This document shows, one piece after another, positions 29,536-35,861 of a stretch of 35,861 bases of DNA; position 1 is the first letter of the stretch; every line of letters begins with the position of its first letter. Location of the stretch: NCBI RefSeq assembly GCF_009467825.1, contig NZ_WIOK01000043.1:1-35861 (forward strand), given 5' to 3'. The position numbers were made by a program, and so were the translations under genes. Under the pieces are notes generated by a model, which did no database searches, was not told where the DNA came from, and saw only the letters and a program-made list of their open reading frames with translations. This DNA is from Cyclobacterium xiamenense (GTDB lineage: Bacteria > Bacteroidota > Bacteroidia > Cytophagales > Cyclobacteriaceae).

Positions 29536-29553
29536 TTTCACTATCAGATTCAG

Positions 29554-29976
29554 CTATTTTGCATTCGTGTTATTGCAATTAATGACATTGCCTTTTATTC
29601 CGATTTTATAAAATTTTTGTTTGGTATTCGCAGAAATGATAACATAGGAATAAAACGCTCCGCACTTACCCGTCGTGTCTACAATTAATTCTATATAACC
29701 TTGGTCATTGGCATTTAAATCATTTTTACCCAAAATAACATCGGTGCAATTACAGGATTTTTCCAGGATGGATAGATTTACCATTCGATTGTATTCATTT
29801 GTGAATTCAAATTTGTGGCGTATTACGCTTCCTTCAACAATATCCCCTAAATCTTTCAACGTCCTTTCAAACTCCAATGAATCTATTTTCCTTGGTTTAG
29901 GTTCTTCTTGAGCATTACTTTGGCCAAAAATACAAAATATCATAACCAAAAAAATCACTATCCTAATAACTTTCAT
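29554..29976 (-). CDS. DUF1573 domain protein, exported
   Basis: A 140-residue protein with a signal peptide (MKVIRIVIFLVMIFCIFGQSNAQ) followed by a single DUF1573/Ig-like domain: KDLGDIVEGSVIRHKFEFTN, then SCNCTDVILGK and a C-terminal strand KFYKIGIKGNV. The Cys pair in the CNC motif is usual for the family. Function of DUF1573 is not known; such proteins often sit beside 6-bladed-propeller lipoproteins in Bacteroidota. The ATG lies 14 nt inside the end of the upstream gene, so translation is probably coupled. Low G+C compared with the core genes. The 3' end touches repeat array 1. Confidence 0.85.
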   Translation of the reverse strand: MKVIRIVIFLVMIFCIFGQSNAQEEPKPRKIDSLEFERTLKDLGDIVEGSVIRHKFEFTNEYNRMVNLSILEKSCNCTDVILGKNDLNANDQGYIELIVDTTGKCGAFYSYVIISANTKQKFYKIGIKGNVINCNNTNAK

Positions 29977-31471
29977 CTTTCCTCATTTTAAGATAATCAT
30001 ACACATTCCTAAAACGCTTTTCCCTGATATCATTTACCAAATTCTCGTGCCTCTCTACCCCCTCATCAAAATCTTTGGCCTCAGGAAAATCACGTTGAGG
30101 AGTATCCCGCTTACTGTCCCATTCTTTCCATCTTTTTCCGGAATTGTTCCGGAATTGCTTTTCCAAAGATATATTGGTTGACAAGGATCTGGATATTTCG
30201 CTGTACAAGGTAGAAGGAACATGTCCGTCTTTCCGCCAAAAGTCGCTGTCATAACCGGCCTGAGAATTCATTCCAACAAAATCAAATGATCTGACAACCT
30301 GTTCCATATCCTCCTTCAGTGGATCTTTTGTATGAGGACCAAATCTTAGTTTCTCGTAACGTTCAATTCCGTGACCCACGGGATCTTCCCTTGGGCTATA
30401 CCAATTTTCCCCCAAATAATAACAGGTAAATTCCAATTCCGAAGGGTAAAAAACGTCAGTCCCTGTAAAGCGCACACGGATTTCACCGGCAACATCCTTT
30501 CTCCTGCCTTCACGCTTGATCTCGAAATTGACATCATGGTATTGGGAAAATTCAAAATTTACTTCTGTGATCCTCAGGTTGGTTTTATCTATTACCAAAT
30601 TCCCCTCCCCTATAAGGAATATATTTTTGGCATCCTCTTGCCTGTACCTCTCCTTGGTTTTGAAGTGAACAACGTAATCTTCATCCGTTTCTTCGTCGTA
30701 GCTGTAAGCAAACTCGTAGTACTTATGGTTTTTCAAAAACATCGGCCCGCAGATTTCCAGCCCCCGGTAAACCGGACGGGACATAAATGGCATCACTACC
30801 CATCTAATACCACCCGTTTCGTCATAGGACACGTAGGGAATGGGTTCGCCGTCATAGCCGAACCGATCACTCATGCGCTGCTCCAAGGGCAACAGGTAAA
30901 AGTAGGCCTCCGGTTTCCCACCGGGGGCAAAACTCCATTTGGACCAGTTACGGTTGCCGGAAAGCAAAGCCAACCCATCCATCTGGTAAAACTCCAGGAA
31001 ACGCTTCCGGTCTTTAATGTAGCTATGGGCATTGATATGGTAAAGAAGCGGAGAAGTAGGATACCTAGAGCTAAAATCCCTGCCTGCAAGCGTCATCAGC
31101 TTTTCCACGGTATAGGAAGTGACCTCTACTTCCTCCAAATCAATCACATTCGGGCTAAGTGACACCGAAAATTCAGGCTGATCAGGCACCATAAAGGAAG
31201 TATCCCTACTAAAATAGCTTCGCACAGTAACAGGTATGCCGGTTTTCAGGGTTACGCTACCATTGATATCCGTTACGGAAATCGGCTTTCCGGCTTCGTT
31301 AAGGACCGTATAAAAAGCAGCAGGCTGACTTACCTTCCCGTCTTTTATCGACAATCGCATTATAGAGGAGTCTGCACTTACCCTCATGGGATCAACTTGT
31401 GCCATTATCCTTCCGGAGAACATGACCATCAATACCATCGAATAAATAACCATTTTCATTTGACTCACCAT
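29963..31471 (-). CDS. Exported protein with carboxypeptidase-regulatory-like N-terminus, function unknown
   Basis: A 502-residue protein. The signal peptide ends near GRIMAQ (start at 31471 overlapping the upstream stop by 7 nt, or the in-frame ATG at 31459 giving MKMVIYS). Residues about 40-125 form a carboxypeptidase-D-regulatory-like beta domain (VLNEAGKPISVTDINGSVTL, ending LEEVEVTSY, which resembles the TonB-box-like string of SusC N-termini but is not followed by a plug). The remaining 370 residues are beta-rich with GEGNLVIDKTNLRITEVNFE, a pattern seen in Bacteroidota periplasmic or surface proteins with this N-terminus. No catalytic motif is visible. The end of the gene is highly charged (DFDEGVERHENLVNDIREKRF). 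Between the propeller and DUF1573 genes, overlapping both. Confidence 0.7.
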   Translation of the reverse strand: MVSQMKMVIYSMVLMVMFSGRIMAQVDPMRVSADSSIMRLSIKDGKVSQPAAFYTVLNEAGKPISVTDINGSVTLKTGIPVTVRSYFSRDTSFMVPDQPEFSVSLSPNVIDLEEVEVTSYTVEKLMTLAGRDFSSRYPTSPLLYHINAHSYIKDRKRFLEFYQMDGLALLSGNRNWSKWSFAPGGKPEAYFYLLPLEQRMSDRFGYDGEPIPYVSYDETGGIRWVVMPFMSRPVYRGLEICGPMFLKNHKYYEFAYSYDEETDEDYVVHFKTKERYRQEDAKNIFLIGEGNLVIDKTNLRITEVNFEFSQYHDVNFEIKREGRRKDVAGEIRVRFTGTDVFYPSELEFTCYYLGENWYSPREDPVGHGIERYEKLRFGPHTKDPLKEDMEQVVRSFDFVGMNSQAGYDSDFWRKDGHVPSTLYSEISRSLSTNISLEKQFRNNSGKRWKEWDSKRDTPQRDFPEAKDFDEGVERHENLVNDIREKRFRNVYDYLKMRKDESY

Positions 31472-32631
31472 TTAAATTCCACCAAAACAGGTATCTCTTC
31501 ACTTGAAAGACCATCTTCGCTTTTGATCTCTCCATAAAACCTGTCATTCCTGAAACCAACTAAACGGAAGCCCTTCGGCACATCAATGTCACCAATTAAT
31601 CCATTTTCTTGATAAATCTGAAGCCCGTCCATTTTTTCACTAATACCCTTCCTGTAACCCCTGAACAATAAGTCTAACTCAGAGAAGTGTTTAAGAAAAG
31701 TAAAAAACCCATATTTAGGTCTTAATTCCTTGTAGTATTGAACATAATCCTCCGTTCCCTGCACTTGCTCATAGTCGGTCTTCATACTCCTTCCGGCATT
31801 CCCAAAAGCATATTGCGGTTCGTCAGCTTCCCTGAAATAATAAATTAGGGTATCAGCTTCAAAACCAAGAAAAAAACCATTTTCTTTCCAGCCAGCTACT
31901 TTAACCGATGATAAATAGGGCAAAAACCGCCAGGACCCATAAATGGGCGACATCCTTCCATGTATTCCTGACAGTTTGCCAGAATCAATATCCAAGGTGG
32001 CCAATATGCGTGCAGACTCGTAAAATTCACGGTGTGAAAAAGCATTGAACAGCGGATGGGAGGTGGTGATATTAAAGATTACCTCCTCGTCCTCCAGAAA
32101 AGCTATTTGCAAACCGGGATAATCCACCTCGTAGATTTCCTTGTATTCCGGACGGGGGTTGTTCATCACTTCATTTGGATTATTCTGGCTTTCGTCATCG
32201 AAACGCAACAAACCTTTCTTCATGACTTCTCCAGAACCAATATCCAACATGTAATAATCGTAGGAAGGCCCCAGGGCAATTAACCGCCCTTCATTTTCGG
32301 CAAAGCCGACTATTCTGCCGGATAATTCGCCAGGCCCATCCCCACGTCCAAACCTGCTGTCCACCTCATTAAAATTGTCATCAAACAAATACAAGGTGCT
32401 GTACAGTTCATCCACGAAAACCAGCGTGTCTTTGTAAATTAAAAAACGTCCAACTCCTGAAGTGTTATCCAGGTTGATACTGACCGTATCCATAGTAAGG
32501 TGACGTAACTTTAAATCGATGCCCCCCCTCGATGGGACATTCCAGTATCCTGTTTCTTTGTTTCCGGAATCACAACCTCCAACTAGGATTATTAGAAGCA
32601 AAAAAGCAGGAACAAAAAAAGTCTTTTTCAT
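31465..32631 (-). CDS. 6-bladed beta-propeller lipoprotein
   Basis: A 388-residue lipoprotein (lipobox ILVGGC, Cys20). After the lipid site come propeller-like repeats: GRFLIYKDTLVFVDELYSTL, YLFDDNFNEVDSRFGRGDGP, GELSGRIVGFAENEGRLIAL, DYYMLDIGSGEV. This phrase order (signal, display of stored value, D-G-P-G-E) is that of the Bacteroidota 6-bladed-propeller family (PF17170/TolB-like), whose members are often encoded beside NVEALA peptides. The function of the family is unknown; sensing or binding at the cell surface is a guess. It is followed by the carboxypeptidase-like gene, overlapping by 7 nt, and lies 288 nt downstream of the peptide gene. Confidence 0.85.
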   Translation of the reverse strand: MKKTFFVPAFLLLIILVGGCDSGNKETGYWNVPSRGGIDLKLRHLTMDTVSINLDNTSGVGRFLIYKDTLVFVDELYSTLYLFDDNFNEVDSRFGRGDGPGELSGRIVGFAENEGRLIALGPSYDYYMLDIGSGEVMKKGLLRFDDESQNNPNEVMNNPRPEYKEIYEVDYPGLQIAFLEDEEVIFNITTSHPLFNAFSHREFYESARILATLDIDSGKLSGIHGRMSPIYGSWRFLPYLSSVKVAGWKENGFFLGFEADTLIYYFREADEPQYAFGNAGRSMKTDYEQVQGTEDYVQYYKELRPKYGFFTFLKHFSELDLLFRGYRKGISEKMDGLQIYQENGLIGDIDVPKGFRLVGFRNDRFYGEIKSEDGLSSEEIPVLVEFKW

Positions 32632-32889
32632 ATGTTTATAATTTGATTTTTAATGGTCAGAACTTGTCCCGATTTATCGGGGTGGAATCTCGCATGGTTG
32701 ATAATCATCCCCCTGTGTGTCGTAGCTCGTCATAGATATTTCATTTGTTATTAATTCTTTCTTAATGGTCTGAAGAAATCTTCTAATTTTTCCCGATAAC
32801 TCCCAAAGCTATCAGGAGGGCATCCCTCGTTATGAAGTTCTAGTCATTGTCGATTTCACATTAATAATTAATAATTTAAAACAAAAGTG
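32632..32889. other. Spacer between peptide and propeller genes: two hairpins, a rough duplication, a weak promoter
   Basis: No gene is visible. Two CCCGAT-type hairpins occur (32667-32682, and 32792-32798 with 32810-32816). TAATGGTC recurs 112 nt apart (32651 and 32763), each followed by TCCCGAT, and the sections after them keep partial likeness, suggesting an old imperfect duplication of about 110 nt. TAGCTTTG on the minus strand (32811 to 32804) fits TAnnTTTG and could start the propeller operon, but it lies inside the second hairpin and has no -33 box. Confidence 0.4.
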
Positions 32890-32909
32890 TGACCGCCCTA
32901 AGGCGGTCA
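32890..32909 (-). terminator. Hairpin terminator directly after the NVEALA-like gene
   Basis: A perfect 8-bp G+C-rich stem TGACCGCC/GGCGGTCA with a 4-nt loop, 10 nt past the stop codon. On the minus strand it is followed by CACTTTTGTTTTAAATT, a U-rich tail. It would stop or stabilise the short peptide message and limit read-through into the propeller operon. Confidence 0.65.
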
Positions 32910-32919
32910 ATATTAAATG

Positions 32920-33231
32920 TCAAGGACAGTTACTACTGTAGTCACTACAATTGGCTGACCCTGTATCACTGTAATGGCATAATTTTCGAAAAGAATATTG
33001 GTTACCACCATAACACACACCATCACTGTGACACCTGCAATGAATGCCAGGTTGATTAGGAGGATCAATGCTTCCCGCAAAAGCATAGTCTAGCGCAATC
33101 TGTAATTCGTTAAAAACCAAATCCGATTGAGCATGCGCTGGTTCACCTACCTGCCAGCCGGCTACCATCAAAAAAGCCACCACTCCCAGTGAGGCCATTA
33201 ATCTTTTGGAATTTTTAAATAATCTTTCCAT
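32920..33231 (-). CDS. NVEALA-like small secreted cysteine-rich peptide precursor
   Basis: A 103-residue protein. The n-region is basic (MERLFKNSKR), followed by a hydrophobic stretch and a signal-peptidase site near AHAQ (residue 35). Residues 36-53 (SDLVFNELQIALDYAFAG) correspond in place to the conserved LSDLALANVEALA-type leader of the NVEALA family, though the exact NVEALA letters are absent. The C-terminal part carries six cysteines (65, 67, 73, 85, 95, 102) in 38 residues, enough for three disulfides. Family knowledge: NVEALA proteins are 80-100-residue Bacteroidota proteins of unknown function, often beside 6-bladed-propeller lipoproteins, as here. Own promoter (33299-33306) and own terminator hairpin. 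No processing peptidase or modifying enzyme is in the window. The family call rests on size, layout and neighbourhood. Confidence 0.65.
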   Translation of the reverse strand: MERLFKNSKRLMASLGVVAFLMVAGWQVGEPAHAQSDLVFNELQIALDYAFAGSIDPPNQPGIHCRCHSDGVCYGGNQYSFRKLCHYSDTGSANCSDYSSNCP

Positions 33232-33298
33232 AATTTTTTAGGTTTATATTAACTAAATATTTTATGGAGGCTAAGCTGCAAAAAAAAACCATTAGTTG

Positions 33299-33306
33299 CA
33301 AATATA
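33299..33306 (-). promoter_or_regulatory. Promoter -7 box of the NVEALA-like gene with A-rich upstream tract
   Basis: TATATTTG on the minus strand (33306 to 33299) matches TAnnTTTG. Transcription would start near 33292, leaving a leader of about 60 nt. Directly upstream (33307-33350) is a stretch of nearly pure A/T with several A runs, which may act like an UP element. No -33 TTG. Confidence 0.5.
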
Positions 33307-33408
33307 TTTTTAAAAAAATATAAAAAAAATAAAAAAAAATCTTTTTTTAAGCATGTATTGTATTTTTAGGGGGAGACGGAGTTTGTGCTTTATTCGTGAA
33401 GCCTTTTC

Positions 33409-33688
33409 TTCACGGATTCGCACAGATTTTCACAGATTTTTTCTGGTGCCAGGATTGATCCTTCGACTGGGTGTAGATTGTATCTACATCCCTTTTATCC
33501 TTTTATTTACGCCAGCGAGGCATTTGCAATGCCGGGTCCATGGACAGAACGTTAGGAAAATCATTTCTGAAAGCGAGTGCGTTTAGCCATTGCTAATGGC
33601 TTTTGGGTGGTTCCTAATTGTTTATGACTCCGAAGATAGTACCGCCACCCCTGCTTTAATCTGTGATAATCTGAGTAATCTGTGGTGC
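33409..33688 (+). repeat. Full repeat unit 4 (module B4, fourth hairpin lost)
   Basis: Left arm 33409-33460, B4 33461-33650, right arm about 33656-33688. B4 keeps the first three hairpins (the third with a changed loop) but not the GGGTGAAGT one, so it is the most worn of the five B modules. Confidence 0.75.
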
Positions 33689-33699
33689 ACCTTTTTTTC

Positions 33700-33811
33700 A
33701 CCACGGATTCATACCGATTTTCACGGATTCTTTCTGGTGCCAGGATTGACCTCACTCAGTAGCATTCTCCACCCATTCTTTAATCTGTGTTAATCTGAGT
33801 AATCTATGGTG
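33700..33811 (+). repeat. Short repeat unit derived by loss of a B module
   Basis: After the left arm the sequence jumps from CAGGATTGACC to TCACTCAGTAGCATTCTCCACCCATTC, of which the last 20 bases are the same as the shoulder that follows B2 at 29132. This is direct evidence that at least this short unit came from a full unit by deletion of B. Confidence 0.75.
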
Positions 33812-33825
33812 CAACCCTTTTTTTT

Positions 33826-34121
33826 AACCACGAATTCGCACTAATTTCCACGGATTTTTTAGGTGACAGGGTTGATCCTTCGACTGGGTGTAGATTGCAT
33901 CTACATCCCTTTTATTCCTTTATTAACGCCAGTGAGGCATTTGCAATGCCGGGTCCATGGCCAGAACTTTAGGAAAATCATTCGTGGAAAAGTACTTGTT
34001 TAGCCATTTCAAATGGCTTTCGACCGGCTCTTTTCTATTTACGAAGGCGAAGATAGCAGGGTGAAGTGGCATACTTCACCCAGTGGCGTTTTTTTCTGTG
34101 GTAATCTGAGTAATCTGTGGT
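33826..34121 (+). repeat. Full repeat unit 5 (module B5, nearly identical to B1)
   Basis: Left arm 33826-33878, B5 33879-34087, right arm 34090-34121. The first 145 nt of B5 differ from B1 at only about two positions although the two lie 5.5 kb apart; the other B modules differ much more. B5 has perfect inverse ends (ACTGGGTG, CACCCAGT) and an intact fourth hairpin. Confidence 0.8.
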
Positions 34122-34163
34122 GCTCCTATTTTTCAATCGGCATGAATTATTTAAAATAGAGTC

Positions 34164-34961
34164 CTAATTACCCCGGATATCAGCCGGCCCAAATACCTCA
34201 ATGGCTATTTTGTTTTCGTTTTCATTGTACATATCCCTGCGGAAAAGGTTGATCCCGGTGGAAGAAAGGAAAATTTTTGACGGATCATAGACTTTTGAGG
34301 AAAATAAACGCTCTCCCAACTTCTCGAAACGCTCATTGAGAACGATAATCGAAAAGTCGGGTGCCCTGGACACGGATAGCTTTTCCAACGAAGGCCGGAT
34401 TAGCGCCACCCTGTAAAAGAGATTTTGATTTTGGTCATAATATATTCCCCTATAATCAGAGGTAGACAAGCCATGGTCGTCTTCTTCCGGGTATATGGTA
34501 CCCTTGACCCTCTTGAGATAGTGAGAGGGGTCTTGCTTGAAAGGGGGAATGGCCTCAAAGTACTCAGAGCCTACAAAGTGTTGGCTTACTTCCTTTGTCC
34601 GAAGATTAACGCTTTGGAGAAAAGGATCCACGGGGTAGCTCAGGACCAATTCGTTGGTAGTAGGATTATAGGCCATACCTGGTTCGTATTTGAATTTCGG
34701 CCCCCAATGTGCCTTGTTACACAATTCCGGAAACGAACCAGGGAAAGTTACCTTCTTTGTTGTTAAATCCACTATTAACGAGCTTGAATGATAGCGGTAA
34801 TCACTTTGATACCGGGTTGTAGTGCAGGGGATCAATACGGTGCGTCATGAACTGGACCCATTATCACTTTCTGCTACCTCATTCCCAAACGTAACTTCTG
34901 TTCATGAAAATAATACAGCAGAACTACTCATACCAAATAAATAAAGTATTTTGACTAACAT
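34164..34961 (-). pseudogene. DUF4221-like propeller lipoprotein, broken by in-frame TGA codons and shortened
   Basis: From ATG 34961 the frame reads MLVKILYLFGMSSSAVLFS, then TGA (34904-34902), then TEVTFGNEVAESDNGSSS, a second TGA (34847-34845), and then stays open for 227 codons to 34164. The open part matches the second half of DUF4221-type proteins (SSSLIVDLTTKKVTFPGSF, MAYNPTTNELVLSYPVDPFL, VGSEYFEAIPPF, and IIVLNERFEKLGERLF). The first TGA falls where the lipobox cysteine (LFS-C) would be, so it is probably a TGC/TGT to TGA change. The half between the signal and the IVDL strand is missing compared with the family length of about 380-400. ATG lies 5 nt after the stop of the upstream gene. 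The alternative is a short protein from the TTG at 34835, without signal. Confidence 0.6.
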
Positions 34962-34966
34962 TCGCC

Positions 34967-35782
34967 CTACTTATCCAAAACAAATAAGATAAAATTATCT
35001 TCTGATTTAATTGTGTACTTTTCTTTAAATGATGGATCTAAGTTTTGACTTTGGTACAAATGTTCAGAAGATTCTCCAAAAATTAGTTGTTCCTTATCTG
35101 AATACAATACATCATAAAAAGATTGATTTGATTGGAAATCATCCACAAAAACTGGAAAAACTTCACCTGAATTCTCTATATCGTCAATAAGCAGGTTTTC
35201 ATACTTGCCTTCCTTGAGAATTTTGATTAGTAACTTATTGTCTGAAGTAAAATGCATTTCCCCTTTTATAAAATAAAAATTGCCATTCCGCATATCTGAT
35301 AACAAATCCATGGCATTTATACCAGACTGTAAATAATTTTTACTGACTCTTTTATCTTTAAAATCAATTAAAAACTTCTTATCTAACAGAAAATCTTTGT
35401 TAAGCGTATAAATGGTATCATTGAACGCTTTAGAAAAATAAAGTTGGTTACCTGAATTATCTACATTTAATGCATATCTAGCGTCATAATGAAACCCATA
35501 GTCATCAGAATTTACGGGAATGTATGCAGAAGATACTGAAAAATCATCTTTATCAATTACCAAAAGATCATTTCCCCAATCTCTTTGAAGATAATTGTTG
35601 AAAATAACCCATTTGTTCTCAAAACTATAAAATGAATTTGCTTTAAAATTTAATTTTTGCTGTTTTAAAATAGTCAAATCTTCATCCAATATAAAGTTGA
35701 TACCTTTATTTCCATCATGGACAATTAGATTTTCATCATAAAAAAAGTCCGTAATCGAATTATTGAATAAGGCACTTATCAA
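34967..35782 (-). CDS. 6-bladed beta-propeller protein lacking its N-terminal signal (truncated)
   Basis: A 271-residue frame with propeller phrases (FFYDENLIVHDGNKGINFIL, SFYSFENKWVIFNN, AFNDTIYTLNKDFLLDKKFL, DFKDKRVSKNYLQ), the last being the usual blade 3-4 section of the PF17170-type family. The only starts are TTG at 35782 or other non-ATG codons; the frame is closed by TGA at 35839. There is no signal peptide or lipobox, while intact relatives have one followed by about 50 residues. The one ATG upstream (35856) is in another frame. A hairpin repeat lies exactly where the missing part should begin. Base composition is strikingly A/T-rich relative to the core genes. Most likely a decayed or recently rearranged gene; expression is uncertain. 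Confidence 0.55.
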   Translation of the reverse strand: MISALFNNSITDFFYDENLIVHDGNKGINFILDEDLTILKQQKLNFKANSFYSFENKWVIFNNYLQRDWGNDLLVIDKDDFSVSSAYIPVNSDDYGFHYDARYALNVDNSGNQLYFSKAFNDTIYTLNKDFLLDKKFLIDFKDKRVSKNYLQSGINAMDLLSDMRNGNFYFIKGEMHFTSDNKLLIKILKEGKYENLLIDDIENSGEVFPVFVDDFQSNQSFYDVLYSDKEQLIFGESSEHLYQSQNLDPSFKEKYTIKSEDNFILFVLDK

Positions 35783-35797
35783 ATAAAGGCTTTGTAC

Positions 35798-35822
35798 GGA
35801 TACGGTGGCTTCGCCACCATCC
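35798..35822. repeat. Small palindromic element at the head of the truncated propeller gene
   Basis: GGTGGC-TTC-GCCACC (35804-35818) with outer GGAT/ATCC pairs across a 2-nt bulge. It is more G+C-rich than everything around it and interrupts the expected N-terminal coding sequence. Confidence 0.5.
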
Positions 35823-35861
35823 TTTGTATTAGATTTTCAAAAATCCCTTCTTTCATTTTAT

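Larger units (their letters stand above)
28200..29553. repeat. Repeat array 1: MITE-like modular repeats, no gene
   Basis: This gene-free 1.35 kb is filled with one repeat system. Two parts can be told apart. Part A is a pair of about 30-nt arms, each three rough copies of a 10-mer like AATCTGTGGT, in opposite directions and joined by the linker GCACCTTTTTTTAA. Part B is a roughly 210-bp insert with several small hairpins. B sits between a left arm (ending GGATTGATCC) and a right arm (starting ATCTGTGTTAATCTGAG). Order: short unit 28235-28342, full unit with B1, two short units, full units with B2 and B3, then a degenerate arm to about 29535. There is no transposase and no reading frame with family signals. 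Confidence 0.85.
33350..34163. repeat. Repeat array 2: same MITE-like system as array 1, no gene
   Basis: This gene-free 0.8 kb contains two full units and one deleted unit of the repeat system seen at 28200-29553, in the same orientation. The left edge (33350-33408) is non-repeat A/T-rich sequence upstream of the NVEALA-like promoter; the right edge (34132-34163) leads into the stop of the DUF4221 remnant. Confidence 0.85.

Noticed and set aside
28200-34163. Complete insertion sequence or transposon with its own transposase
   Set aside because: No frame in either array has transposase motifs; only non-autonomous repeats are seen.
34845-34904. Selenocysteine or recoded TGA in the DUF4221-type gene
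   Set aside because: No SECIS-like hairpin is apparent right after the TGA codons, the family uses Cys at the lipobox, and part of the gene is missing, so decay is simpler.

Overview
The window looks like a chromosome segment of a Bacteroidota, most likely order Cytophagales. The evidence is a SusC/SusD pair, a PorP/SprF protein, type A and type B type IX secretion (T9SS) sorting domains, a PorE-like OmpA protein, NVEALA/6-bladed-propeller genes, almost no Shine-Dalgarno sequences, and -7 boxes of the Bacteroidota form TAnnTTTG. I cannot name a genus from the sequence alone.

Layout. (1) 189-8283, all minus strand: a PorP/SprF protein overlapped by a large secreted lectin/PKD protein with a type B sorting domain, then purA, a STAS anti-anti-sigma-like protein, a Fur-family repressor and a bifunctional ppGpp synthetase/hydrolase. 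(2) 8362-12058, plus strand: tRNA-Leu(UAG) with its own promoter and terminator, trigger factor, clpP and clpX. This is a protein-quality block. (3) 12119-13693, minus strand: queD and lpxB. (4) 13814-22581, minus strand: a tight four-gene operon susC, susD, a DUF4843-like lipoprotein and a secreted subtilisin, read here as a protein/peptide acquisition locus. (5) 22736-28148, minus strand: lepA, folD, queE and a PorE-like TPR/propeller/OmpA protein. (6) 28200-35861: an accessory region of lower G+C.

The accessory region is the unusual part. Two arrays of modular, MITE-like repeats (28235-29535 and 33409-34131) flank a 3.7-kb minus-strand cassette. The cassette encodes a small six-cysteine secreted peptide of NVEALA type with its own promoter and a hairpin right after the stop, then a 6-bladed-propeller lipoprotein, a carboxypeptidase-regulatory-domain protein and a DUF1573 protein, the last three with overlapping ends. 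Beyond the second array lie two more propeller-type genes that look damaged: a DUF4221 remnant whose reading frame has TGA at the lipobox cysteine, and a propeller gene without its N-terminal signal sequence. The repeat modules are all in the same orientation and the outer copies are nearly identical, so the cassette could in principle be lost or gained by recombination between them.

How the parts connect. The T9SS proteins (PorP/SprF, type B cargo, type A subtilisin, PorE-like protein) are parts of one secretion route. The subtilisin would release peptides that the neighbouring SusCD transporter could import. queD and queE are two steps of one queuosine-precursor pathway placed in different operons. 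All function calls are from sequence reading alone; no database search was run.
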